The notes under the pieces were generated by a model. The model worked only from the letters and a program-made list of their open reading frames with translations, ran no database searches and was not told where the DNA came from. A stretch of 64,000 nucleotides of DNA from Streptomyces caelestis (GTDB taxonomy: Bacteria; Actinomycetota; Actinomycetes; Streptomycetales; Streptomycetaceae). The number at the start of each line of letters is the position of its first letter. Position 1 is the stretch's first letter. A program made the position numbers and the translations under genes. This document shows positions 56,369-64,000 of this stretch, one piece after another. The DNA is taken from contig NZ_JACHNE010000001.1 in NCBI RefSeq assembly GCF_014205255.1, positions 2,914,001-2,978,000 on the forward strand, in the 5' to 3' direction.

Positions 56369-57862
56369 ATGACCTCGCAGCCGACTTTGAAGACGACAGG
56401 AAGCGAACCCGGCGGCCCCGGCGAACCCGGTGGCGGCTCCGGGCTCCAGGCAGGGCTCAAGAACCGGCATCTGTCGATGATCGCCATCGGTGGTGTCATC
56501 GGGGCGGGCCTGTTCGTCGGGTCCAGCTCCGGTATCGCCACCGCCGGGCCCGGCATCCTGCTGTCGTACGCCCTGGTCGGCACGCTCGTCGTGCTGGTGA
56601 TGCGGATGCTCGGTGAGATGTCGGCCGCCAATCCGACCTCGGGTTCCTTCTCCGCGCACGCCGACCGGGCGCTCGGGCCCTGGGCCGGTTTCTCCATCGG
56701 CTGGCTGTACTGGTTCTTCTGGGTGGTCGTGCTGGCGGTCGAGGCGACCGCCGGTGCCGTGATCCTGGAGGGGTGGATCCCGGCCGTGCCGCAGTGGGCC
56801 TGGGCCCTGATCGTGATGATGGTGCTCACCGCCACCAACCTCGTCTCCGTGGGGTCGTACGGCGAGTTCGAGTTCTGGTTCGCCGGGATCAAGGTCGTCG
56901 CGATCGCCGCGTTCATCGTCATCGGCGGGCTCGCCGTGTTCGGGATGCTGCCCGGCGTCGACAGCGAACAGGCCGGGCTGAGCAACCTCACCGAGCACGG
57001 TGGCTTCCTGCCCCATGGTGCCGGGGCGATCCTCACCGGTGTGCTGCTCGTCGTCTTCTCCTTCATGGGGAGCGAGATCGCCACCCTGGCCGCCGGCGAG
57101 TCGGAAAACCCGCAGCAGGCCGTCACCAAGGCCACCAACAGCATCATCTGGCGAGTCGCCGTCTTCTACCTCGGCTCGATCTTCGTCGTGGTGTCGCTGC
57201 TGCCGTGGGACAGCAAGTCCATCACCGAGGACGGCTCCTACGTCGCCGCGCTGGACTCCCTCGGCATTCCGCACGCCGGTCAGATCATGAACTTCATCGT
57301 GCTGACCTCGGTGCTGTCCTGTCTCAACTCCGGCCTCTACACCGCCTCCCGCATGGCCTTCTCGCTCGGCCAGCGCGGTGACGCGCCGAAGTCCTTCGCC
57401 CGCACGACCGCCAACGGCGTGCCGCGGACGGCGATCCTCGCGTCCGTCGCGTTCGGCTTCGTCGCCGTCTTCTTCAACTACAAGTTCCCGGACTCGGTCT
57501 TCCTCTTCCTCGTGAACTCCAGTGGCGCGGTCGCCCTGTTCGTGTGGCTGGTGATCTGCTTCTCCCAGCTGCGGATGCGGAAGATCATCCAGGCCGAGGC
57601 GCCGGAGAAGCTCGTCGTGAAGATGTGGCTGTACCCGTACCTGACCTGGGCGACGGCCGCGCTGATCGTGTTCATCCTCGGTTACATGCTCACCGACACC
57701 GAGCACGACGGGCGCCGCACCATAGTGCTGTCGCTGATCGTCGCGGCGCTCGTCCTCATCGTCGCCTTCGTGAAGGAGAAGGTCCGTGGGGGGCGGCCGG
57801 CCGCCGCCGCTGACGCCGCCCAGGCGCAGAACGACAGCCGGGACGAGGTCTCGGCCGGCTGA
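56369..57862 (+). CDS. Amino-acid permease, AAT/GABA-permease type
   Basis: The 497-residue transporter has twelve predicted helices. The N-terminal signature [26 protein letters not shown] and the [18 protein letters not shown] region mark the amino acid-polyamine-cation superfamily, AAT branch (GabP, AroP, LysP and D-Ser permeases). The ATG follows AAAGGAAAA. It closely resembles the permease at 61886-63265, including [11 protein letters not shown] and SENPQQAV. Which amino acid it carries is not evident. Confidence 0.92.
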   Translation: MTSQPTLKTTGSEPGGPGEPGGGSGLQAGLKNRHLSMIAIGGVIGAGLFVGSSSGIATAGPGILLSYALVGTLVVLVMRMLGEMSAANPTSGSFSAHADRALGPWAGFSIGWLYWFFWVVVLAVEATAGAVILEGWIPAVPQWAWALIVMMVLTATNLVSVGSYGEFEFWFAGIKVVAIAAFIVIGGLAVFGMLPGVDSEQAGLSNLTEHGGFLPHGAGAILTGVLLVVFSFMGSEIATLAAGESENPQQAVTKATNSIIWRVAVFYLGSIFVVVSLLPWDSKSITEDGSYVAALDSLGIPHAGQIMNFIVLTSVLSCLNSGLYTASRMAFSLGQRGDAPKSFARTTANGVPRTAILASVAFGFVAVFFNYKFPDSVFLFLVNSSGAVALFVWLVICFSQLRMRKIIQAEAPEKLVVKMWLYPYLTWATAALIVFILGYMLTDTEHDGRRTIVLSLIVAALVLIVAFVKEKVRGGRPAAAADAAQAQNDSRDEVSAG

Positions 57863-57894
57863 CCCTTCCGGCTCCCGCCGTTCGTGGTGAACGG

Positions 57895-57937
57895 GGGCCT
57901 GTGGCGCGTGTTCCGCCCGAACACGCACCGCAGGCCC
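57895..57937. terminator. Bidirectional terminator between permease and kinase
   Basis: GGGCCTG.GG.GCGTGTTC (57895-57913) pairs with GAACACGC.CC.CAGGCCC (57919-57937), with two mismatches, followed by TTT on the plus strand. It lies between convergent stops. Confidence 0.85.
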
Positions 57938-57950
57938 TTTCCGTTGCCGC

Positions 57951-59894
57951 CTACAGCACCGTGAAGCTGTCCTTGACCTTCTCGTACGTGCGGAGGGCTC
58001 GCGGTTCGATGCCGGAGTCGTACCAGGTGTTGATCTGGTACGACGTGCCATCCACGTGGAAGCCGAGCAGGCTGGCGTGCCAGTGGACGCCCTTCAGTGT
58101 GAACGTGTACTCCCAGACCACCGCCGGGTGGCCGCGGAACGCCGTCTCCTCCAGGCGGATCTTGCGGTAGTCCTGGCCCTGCTGGGCGTTGCGCTCGGAG
58201 GTCTGCCAGGTCTCCAGCAGGTCACCTCGGGCCAGGGACGACTTGCCGACGAGTTCCTGCGTGCCGTCCGGGGAGGTGTAGTGCACCTCCGCGCCCGTCT
58301 TCACGTCCCGCCGCCAGCCCTCGGGTGTCGCCCAGGCGAATCCTCCGGCCTCCCGGTGCGCGCCCGGCGGCAGGCTCTGCGGCCTGGATGTGCCTTCCAC
58401 GGTGGCCGAGGGCGTGGAGTCCGCAGTGCGGTCAGGGGCCGGGGCTGTGGCCGGGTCCGTGGTGAGTGGTGCGGAGGTCGAGGCGCCCGCGCGGGGGGCG
58501 TCGTCGCCCGGTGAGCCGGAGGACGTGGCCAGCAGGATTCCTACCGCGGCGGCCACCGTCGCGACGGTGGCCGCCGCGGCGGCGAGCGTCGTACGGCGGT
58601 GGCCGGCTCGGGGGCGGGCGGCGCGTGTGGCGGGGCCGGGGAGTTCGCCCGGCGGCATGGGGGTGGGTGGTGCCGGGGTGGGGTGGGGGCGGCCCGCCGT
58701 TTCCGCCCGCGCTCGAGTGAGGGAGACGGGGCTCGGGCGGCGGGTGGCTGTGGTGCTGACCGCGTCGTTCGGCGAACCGGCCGCGTTCGGTTGTGCCGTC
58801 TGTGCGGTGGGGGTGGGTACGGGTTGGCGGGGGTCCTTCGGGGTGGGTGGCCGGGATGGTGGCGGCATCGGGGCCGAGGCCCGCGGCTCCGGCTCCCGGT
58901 CCGGGGCGGGTTGTCCATCCGGCTCGGGGGTCACGTCGGGGGCGGGCCCGGGGTGTCGGTCGGGCGCCGGCACAGGTGCCTGAGCAGGCGCCGAATCCGA
59001 CACCGGCTCCGGCAACTCCCTGGCGTACTCCCGCTGTTCCCGACCGGCGCCCACCGACACCGTAGGCGTCGGGGCCGGGTACGCGACCGGTTCCAACGCC
59101 GCTGCCAGCTCCTCAAGACCCGGTCGTACCGACGGGTCCTTTTCCAGCAGGGACGTCAGGGTGTCGCGCAACGGGCCGTACCCGGCGGGGAGTTCGGGCT
59201 CTTCGTACAGGACCGCGTGCAGGGTCGCCAGTGTGGTGTCGCGGGCGAAGGGGGAACGGCCGCCCAGGGCCGCGCAGAGGGTCGCGCCGAGGGACCAGAC
59301 GTCGGACGGCGGGCCCTGCGGGCGGCCGGAGATGCGCTCGGGGGCCATGTAGTCGGGGGAACCGACCAGCATGCCGGCCATGGTGAGCGCCTTGGCGTCC
59401 TGGATCGCGGCGATTCCGAAGTCCGTGAGGACGACACGCCGTTCGCGTCCCGGTCCGGCCGGCCCGCTCCCGTGCTCCACCAGCACGTTGCCCGGCTTGA
59501 TGTCCCGGTGCAGCACTCCCCGCGCATGGACCTGCCGTAGCGCCGCGACCAGACCCAGCCCGAGCCGGGCCGTGTCGCAGGGGCCCAGTGGGCCCTCCTC
59601 CGCGAGGATCCGTTCGAGGGAGCGGCCCGCCACCAGCTCCATGACGATCCACAGGCGTTCGCCTTCGTCGACCACGTCGTAGACCCGGACGACGTTGGGA
59701 TGGTCGATCCGGGCCGTAGCCCTGGCTTCGCGCAGGGTGCGTTCGCGGCGGGTCCTGCTGTCCTCCGCGTCGAGGCCGTCGATACGCATTTCCTTGACGG
59801 CGACCTGGCGGTCGAGTATTTCGTCGGCGGCTCGCCACACCCGCCCCATTCCCCCCTGGCCGATACTTTCGACCAGCCGATAGCGCCCCGTCAC
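57951..59894 (-). CDS. Transmembrane Ser/Thr protein kinase (Hanks type)
   Basis: From GTG 59894 (VTGRYRLVESIGQGG, with GGGGA five bases upstream) the product is 647 residues; the frame continues upstream to 59999. The kinase domain has GQGGMGRVW, VAVKEM, the catalytic loop HRDIKPGNVLV, DFGIAAI, a TMAGMLVGSPDYMAPE activation segment and DVWSLGATL; all key residues are present. A Pro/Ala/Thr-rich linker (~285-460) leads to one membrane helix (TTLAAAAATVATVAAAVGILLATS) and an external domain of ~125 residues (GFAWATPEGWRRD...AVVWEYTFTLKGVHWHASLLGF) that may sense a ligand. No PASTA repeats are present. Confidence 0.92.
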   Translation of the reverse strand: MTGRYRLVESIGQGGMGRVWRAADEILDRQVAVKEMRIDGLDAEDSRTRRERTLREARATARIDHPNVVRVYDVVDEGERLWIVMELVAGRSLERILAEEGPLGPCDTARLGLGLVAALRQVHARGVLHRDIKPGNVLVEHGSGPAGPGRERRVVLTDFGIAAIQDAKALTMAGMLVGSPDYMAPERISGRPQGPPSDVWSLGATLCAALGGRSPFARDTTLATLHAVLYEEPELPAGYGPLRDTLTSLLEKDPSVRPGLEELAAALEPVAYPAPTPTVSVGAGREQREYARELPEPVSDSAPAQAPVPAPDRHPGPAPDVTPEPDGQPAPDREPEPRASAPMPPPSRPPTPKDPRQPVPTPTAQTAQPNAAGSPNDAVSTTATRRPSPVSLTRARAETAGRPHPTPAPPTPMPPGELPGPATRAARPRAGHRRTTLAAAAATVATVAAAVGILLATSSGSPGDDAPRAGASTSAPLTTDPATAPAPDRTADSTPSATVEGTSRPQSLPPGAHREAGGFAWATPEGWRRDVKTGAEVHYTSPDGTQELVGKSSLARGDLLETWQTSERNAQQGQDYRKIRLEETAFRGHPAVVWEYTFTLKGVHWHASLLGFHVDGTSYQINTWYDSGIEPRALRTYEKVKDSFTVL

Positions 59895-60089
59895 CAATAT
59901 CCCCGGAACACCGCCGATGTTCGCATTCCCCGGCAATCCGCTGCACCCCCTCCACGACGCCGCGACCGACTCCAGTGAAACACAACGGTCACACTTCACG
60001 CCGCACCAGGATAGTGCCGGGAAATCTTGTGGTAGCTCTTTCAGTACTGCGAATACAGGCGCAGTCCAGGGGGACGCAAGGGGGCGAAC

Positions 60090-60830
60090 ATGAGTTCTCG
60101 TCGCACGGCGGCGATCGCGGGATCGCTAGTAGCGGCATCTTTCTCGGTGGTGGTGATCCTTTCCGGAACAGCCGGCGCGGAAGACGAAGGGCCCGCGAGC
60201 AGCAAGGGAGGAAAGGCCGTCGACGAGGCACCGGCGGGCGTGAGGCTGACCACGCTGCTGCCCGAGAAGATCTCGGTCGACAACGGCTCCGAAAAGACAG
60301 CGCTTACCGCCACGGTGAAGAACGAGGGAAACAAGGACAGCGGGAAGATCCAGCTTTTGGTCGTCGGTTTCGACGGGCTCACCGTCAAGAACGTCCAGGG
60401 GTGTTCCCCTATAGCCGAGAACAATCTTCCGGAGGGTTCGAACAGCGGTTTCAGCTGCCCCGTCGGCAATCTCGCGGCCGGTAAGTCGAAATCGTACGCC
60501 GTTGATGCGACGTACGACCTGGGCAAGACCGGGAAGATCTGCCTGCCCGTCCGGGCAGGCGACGGGAAGAAGACGTTCTGGCAGCAGGGCCCGGTGCCGT
60601 TCGGCACGACCAATCCGTCACCGGACGCACCGGCGACGCCCCTGCTGCTCGGCACCGACAACGAGCCGGTCTCCCCCGGCAGGCCGGATTCCCCGGGCGG
60701 CGAGGAACTGCCGAGGACCGGGCCGGCGCGCGATCTGCTGCCGCTGGGCGCGGCCGGTGCGTCGCTGCTCGCGGCGGGCGCGGCCGGGATGTGGTGGTGC
60801 CGGCCGCGGCCGGCACGGCAGGAGATCTGA
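60090..60830 (+). CDS. Sortase-anchored cell-surface protein (LPRTG motif)
   Basis: The 246-residue protein has a signal peptide (SSRRTAAIAGSLVAASFSVVVILSGTAGA), an external region of about 150 residues (VRLTTLLPEKISVDNGSEKTALTATVKNEGN..., likely a beta-sandwich, with two cysteines), a Pro/Ser spacer and a C-terminal sorting signal: LPRTG, a hydrophobic helix (LLPLGAAGASLLAAGAAGMWW) and a basic end. A sortase should link it to peptidoglycan. The ATG follows GGGGG. It is divergent from the kinase gene. Confidence 0.87.
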   Translation: MSSRRTAAIAGSLVAASFSVVVILSGTAGAEDEGPASSKGGKAVDEAPAGVRLTTLLPEKISVDNGSEKTALTATVKNEGNKDSGKIQLLVVGFDGLTVKNVQGCSPIAENNLPEGSNSGFSCPVGNLAAGKSKSYAVDATYDLGKTGKICLPVRAGDGKKTFWQQGPVPFGTTNPSPDAPATPLLLGTDNEPVSPGRPDSPGGEELPRTGPARDLLPLGAAGASLLAAGAAGMWWCRPRPARQEI

Positions 60831-60857
60831 ACCGGCCTCACAGCACCGCAACGCACA

Positions 60858-60896
60858 AGAGGCTCGCCGGGCTGAGGGATCCCCCGGCGAGCCTCT
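60858..60896. terminator. Bidirectional terminator between the surface-protein gene and bioY
   Basis: AGAGGCTCGCCGGG (60858-60871) pairs with CCCGGCGAGCCTCT (60883-60896). It lies between two convergent stops. Confidence 0.87.
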
Positions 60897-60913
60897 CGTC
60901 AAGTACCGCTGCT

Positions 60914-61495
60914 TCAGCGCTTGTCGGCGAGCTTCCATGCCGTCGGCAGCGCCCCCATCGCCAGCGCCGCCTTCAGCGCGTCGCCGATCAGGAACGGCGT
61001 GAGGCCGGCCGCGATCGCGGCGGCCGCGGACATGCCGGTGACGAGGGCCAGGTAGGGCACGCCGACGGCGTAGATGATCGCCTCGCCCAGCAGCATCGTG
61101 CCCGCCATGCGCAGCATCGATCGGTCGGCGCCGCGGCGGGCCAGGGCGCCCACCACCGTGGAGGCGAGGATCATGCCGAGGATGTAGCCGAAGGAGGGGG
61201 CGACGCCGGAGGTGCCCTGCGCGAACCACGGCATACCGGCGAGGCCCGCCACCGCGTACAGCGCCAGCGAGAGGAAGCCGCGGCCGGCGCCGAGGGCGGT
61301 GCCGACGAGCAGCGCGGCGAAGGTCTGGCCGGTCACCGGCACCGGGGACCCGGGCACGGGCAGGGCGATCTGCGCGGCGAGGCCGGTGAGCGCGGCTCCG
61401 CCGAGCACGAGGGCCGCGTCCCGGACACGGGAGGCAGGCAGCAGGTCGGCGAGGACCCGCCCGGTGAGGGCGGGTGTGGCGGCAGCGGTGCTCAT
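60914..61495 (-). CDS. bioY: Biotin transporter substrate-binding subunit BioY
   Basis: BioY is the S component of ECF-type biotin uptake. The 193 residues have six hydrophobic segments and the family signatures LPVPGSPVPVTGQTFAALLVG and LSLALYAVAGLAGMPWF, and GYILGMILASTVVG. No EcfA/EcfT partner (BioM/BioN) is next to it, so it uses a distant module or works alone as known for some BioY proteins. Confidence 0.94.
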   Translation of the reverse strand: MSTAAATPALTGRVLADLLPASRVRDAALVLGGAALTGLAAQIALPVPGSPVPVTGQTFAALLVGTALGAGRGFLSLALYAVAGLAGMPWFAQGTSGVAPSFGYILGMILASTVVGALARRGADRSMLRMAGTMLLGEAIIYAVGVPYLALVTGMSAAAAIAAGLTPFLIGDALKAALAMGALPTAWKLADKR

Positions 61496-61885
61496 GGGGA
61501 CTCCGCGGGAGTGAGGGCCGGTCGGGACACGGTGACGCTATCCCAGCGTGCTCGCCCGGATCACCGTCAGCGCTCGACAAAGGCGCGAACGCGTGGTTGG
61601 TGGGCTCCGGACAAAGGGTGGGGGGTACACGGGACGTGGAGTGATGCCGGTCACGGAGGCAGCGAGGCTTCGATCACGCGGCGGACGGGCAGGCGGACTG
61701 TAGGGTTTCGCCAAATCGCCTTCTGCATCGGCGCCAGCCCTGCCGACCCTCCGTCAACGGACACTCACAGCATGCTTCCCGGGTGTCCGCATGCTGGACA
61801 GCCCTCCCCGCAGGACGGAGCGACCGCCCAGACTGGCGGCGTTTTTGCCCTCTCACGCCACTCACGCATTGGACGAGCCGCGCCC
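61496..61885. other. Divergent intergenic region between bioY and the second permease
   Basis: About 390 nt without a credible gene. It should contain both promoters. Open frames extend the permease upstream, but they have no similarity to the paralogue. I could not recognise a BirA- or BioQ-type operator by eye. Confidence 0.5.
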
Positions 61886-63265
61886 ATGCCCAGCACCACC
61901 ACCGGGACACCGCCCAGCGCGGACGACGTCTCCCTCTCCCATGGCCTGAAGCAGCGCCACCTGTCGATGATCGCCCTCGGTGGGGTGATCGGTGCCGGGC
62001 TGTTCGTCGGCTCCGGCGCGGGCATCGCCGCGGCCGGTCCGTCGATCGTGGTCGCCTACGCCCTCTCCGGTCTCCTCGTGATGCTGGTGATGCGGATGCT
62101 GGGCGAGATGTCGGCCGCGTATCCGTCCTCCGGTTCGTTCTCGGCGCACGCGGAGCGGGCGATCGGTCCCTGGGCCGGGTTCACCGCCGGGTGGGCGTTC
62201 TGGGTGCTGCTGTGCACGGCCGTCGGCCTGGAGGGCATCGGTGCCGCGAAGATCGTGAGCGGCTGGCTGCCGGGCACGCCGGAGTGGGCGTGGGTGGCGC
62301 TGTTCATGGTCGTCTTCTGCGGCACGAACCTCGCGGCCGTGAAGAACTTCGGCGAGTTCGAGTTCTGGTTCGCGGCCCTGAAGGTCGGCGCGATCACCCT
62401 GTTCCTGACGCTCGGTGTCCTGGCGATCCTCGGGATCCTGCCGGGCACGGACTCGCCGGGCGCGAGTCATCTGACCGACTTCCTGCCGAACGGCGGCGAG
62501 GGCCTGGTCATCGGGCTGCTCGCCTCGGTCTTCGCCTACGGCGGCCTGGAGACGGTCACCATCGCGGCGGCCGAGTCGGAGAACCCCGTCAAGGGCGTGG
62601 CGAGCGCGGTCCGTACGGCGATGTGGCGTATCGCCCTGTTCTACGTCGGTTCGATGGCGGTCATCGTCACGCTGGTGCCGTGGGACTCGAAGGAGGTCGT
62701 CGAGAAGGGCCCGTACGTCGCCGCCCTCGACGAACTCGGCATCCCGGGCGCCGGCCAGCTGATGAACGTCGTCGTCCTGGTGGCCCTGCTGTCCGCCATG
62801 AACGCCAACATCTACGGCGCCTCGCGCATCGCGTACTCGCTGGTGGAGCGCGGCCAGGGCCCGGCGGCGCTGGGCCGGGTCTCGGGCGGGGTCCCGCGGA
62901 TCGCCGTTCTCGCCTCCTCCGTCTTCGGCTTCCTGTGCGTGCTGTTGAGCTACTGGCGGCCGAACGACGTCTTCTCCTGGCTGCTGAACATGATCGGCGC
63001 GGTGATCCTGGTCGTCTGGATCTTCATCGCCGTCTCGCAACTGCGCCTGCGGCGACGCCTGGAGCGACAGACGCCGGAGAAGCTGGTCGTGCGGATGTGG
63101 GCCTTCCCGTGGCTGACGTGGGTCGCTCTGGCGGGGATGGCGGGCATCTTCGTCCTGATGGCCCGGGAGCCGGATACGCGGGTGCAGTTGTACTCGACGG
63201 GCGGGATGACGCTGTTCCTGGCGGCCGTCGGGTACGCGTGGCAGAAGGCGCGCGCCCGGCAGTAG
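61886..63265 (+). CDS. Second amino-acid permease, paralogue of the gene at 56369
   Basis: The 459-residue transporter has twelve predicted helices and the family signature [26 protein letters not shown], then [42 protein letters not shown] and [16 protein letters not shown], all close to the first permease. ATG 61886 was chosen because the shared sequence starts soon after and a GGACGAG stands about eight bases upstream. The longer upstream frame is not similar to anything in the paralogue. The substrate is unknown. Confidence 0.9.
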   Translation: MPSTTTGTPPSADDVSLSHGLKQRHLSMIALGGVIGAGLFVGSGAGIAAAGPSIVVAYALSGLLVMLVMRMLGEMSAAYPSSGSFSAHAERAIGPWAGFTAGWAFWVLLCTAVGLEGIGAAKIVSGWLPGTPEWAWVALFMVVFCGTNLAAVKNFGEFEFWFAALKVGAITLFLTLGVLAILGILPGTDSPGASHLTDFLPNGGEGLVIGLLASVFAYGGLETVTIAAAESENPVKGVASAVRTAMWRIALFYVGSMAVIVTLVPWDSKEVVEKGPYVAALDELGIPGAGQLMNVVVLVALLSAMNANIYGASRIAYSLVERGQGPAALGRVSGGVPRIAVLASSVFGFLCVLLSYWRPNDVFSWLLNMIGAVILVVWIFIAVSQLRLRRRLERQTPEKLVVRMWAFPWLTWVALAGMAGIFVLMAREPDTRVQLYSTGGMTLFLAAVGYAWQKARARQ

Positions 63266-63281
63266 GAACTGCGGCACCACC

Positions 63282-63312
63282 AAGGCCCCCGCGACACGCG
63301 GGGGCCTTTTTT
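63282..63312 (+). terminator. Intrinsic terminator with U-tract
   Basis: AAGGCCCCCGCG (63282-63293) pairs with CGCGGGGGCCTT (63297-63308) around ACA and runs into TTTTTT. It is the only classical stem-plus-U-tract terminator I noticed in the window. Confidence 0.92.
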
Positions 63313-63357
63313 GTGTGCCCTGGGCACCCACCGACGTCTTCTGCTGCTAGCGTGCAG

Positions 63358-63374
63358 TTGCAAGTTGATTGCAA
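63358..63374 (+). promoter_or_regulatory. Nur box (nickel-responsive operator) of sodF
   Basis: TTGCAA-GTTGA-TTGCAA matches the Streptomyces Nur consensus tTGCaa-N5-ttGCAA exactly. Nur with nickel represses the iron superoxide dismutase gene, so SodF is made when nickel is scarce and the nickel enzyme SodN is unavailable. It ends 25 nt before the ATG, so it overlaps the transcription start region. Confidence 0.88.
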
Positions 63375-63399
63375 TAAGAGTCCCGGAGGGTTCCCCGCC

Positions 63400-64000
63400 A
63401 TGCCCGTCTACACGCTGCCTGACCTGCCGTACGACTACTCCGCGCTCGCCCCCGTGATCAGCCCCGAGATCATCGAGCTGCACCATGACAAGCACCACGC
63501 GGCCTATGTGAAAGGCGCCAACGACACGCTGGAGCAGCTTGCGGAGGCGCGGGACAAGGAGACGTGGGGGTCGATCAACGGGCTGGAGAAGAACCTGGCC
63601 TTCCACCTGTCCGGGCACATCCTGCACAGCATCTACTGGCAGAACATGACCGGTCCGAAGGACGGCGGTGGTGAGCCGCTGGCCGCCGACGGTGTGGGAG
63701 AGCTCGCGGACGCGATCGCCGAGTCGTTCGGGTCGTTCGCCCGCTTCAAGGCGCAGCTGTCCAAGGCCGCGGCCACGACCCAGGGTTCGGGCTGGGGCGT
63801 GCTGGCCTACGAGCCGCTGAGCGGGCGGCTGATCGTGGAGCAGGTCTACGACCACCAGGGCAACGTCGGCCAGGGCTCGACCCCGATCCTCGTCTTCGAC
63901 GCCTGGGAGCACGCCTTCTACCTGCAGTACCGGAACCAGAAGGTCGACTTCATCGAGGCGATGTGGCAGGTCGTCAACTGGCGGGACGTGGCCCGGCGTT
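63400..64000 (+). CDS. sodF: Iron superoxide dismutase, 3' end outside the window
   Basis: The enzyme converts superoxide to oxygen and hydrogen peroxide. The first 200 codons are visible and nearly complete for a protein of about 210 residues. Metal ligands are the histidine in [11 protein letters not shown], the histidine in [12 protein letters not shown], and the aspartate and histidine in [13 protein letters not shown]. The ATG follows GGAGGG. The upstream Nur box supports the Fe-type sodF assignment rather than a constitutive Mn enzyme. Confidence 0.95.
   Translation, partial: MPVYTLPDLPYDYSALAPVISPEIIELHHDKHHAAYVKGANDTLEQLAEARDKETWGSINGLEKNLAFHLSGHILHSIYWQNMTGPKDGGGEPLAADGVGELADAIAESFGSFARFKAQLSKAAATTQGSGWGVLAYEPLSGRLIVEQVYDHQGNVGQGSTPILVFDAWEHAFYLQYRNQKVDFIEAMWQVVNWRDVARR

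Noticed and set aside
60791..61885. Upstream extension of the second permease across bioY.
   Set aside because: It would overlap the whole bioY gene in antisense, and it lacks similarity to the first permease.

Overview
The window is chromosomal DNA of a Streptomyces or very close relative. It is uniformly very GC-rich, uses many GTG starts with GGAG-type ribosome sites, ends most units in long GC hairpins without a U-tract, and carries the actinomycete core blocks rne-rplU-rpmA-obg, the mre cell-shape cluster, ndk-folC-valS, tig-clpP1-clpP2-clpX and a Nur-box-controlled sodF. From memory, this order matches the proBA-to-sodF stretch of the S. coelicolor chromosome. No prophage, insertion sequence or CRISPR array is visible.

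Layout. 1-1012: two related single-pass membrane proteins, the first cut by the window edge. 1145-4247: proA, a small unknown gene and proB. 4697-12048: a wall-polymer cassette made of two membrane-anchored CDP-polyol phosphotransferases, a TarS/TarP-like glycosyltransferase and a fused CDP-ribitol synthase. 12621-15839: phoD, a Tat-exported phosphodiesterase/phosphatase, and a secreted FG-GAP repeat protein. 15981-22583: obg, rpmA, rplU, rne. 22839-27832: two radical-SAM-associated genes separated by a repetitive membrane protein and a damaged regulator plus GNAT pair. 27920-29425: a CYTH/CHAD protein. 29481-35883: rodA, class B PBP, mreD, mreC, mreB. 36137-41301: ndk, a DUF4233 protein, folC, valS. 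41439-47048: a small anchored protein, then clpX, clpP2, clpP1 and tig. 47245-47553: tRNA-Pro and tRNA-Gly. 47608-56080: accessory and signalling genes, including a decayed kinase, an acyltransferase, an HD hydrolase, a SpoIIE phosphatase, an Eis-like acetyltransferase, a Nei-type glycosylase and rpiB. 56369-64000: two paralogous amino-acid permeases flanking a transmembrane Ser/Thr kinase, an LPXTG surface protein and bioY, then the start of sodF.

The strongest theme is envelope construction. The usual obg-proB neighbourhood is split by about 11.7 kb of wall-polymer genes. Together these predict synthesis of CDP-ribitol, its polymerisation into a poly(polyol-phosphate) wall polymer, glycosylation of that polymer, and phosphate recovery by PhoD. 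The mre cluster lies 17 kb away. The less expected signals are two intergenic arrays of degenerate repeats with the same period of about 24-25 bp, at 4383-4530 and 55152-55472. There are also two apparently broken genes (an XRE regulator and a PQQ-type kinase), unusually strong hairpins between the wall genes, and candidate ClgR and Nur operators.
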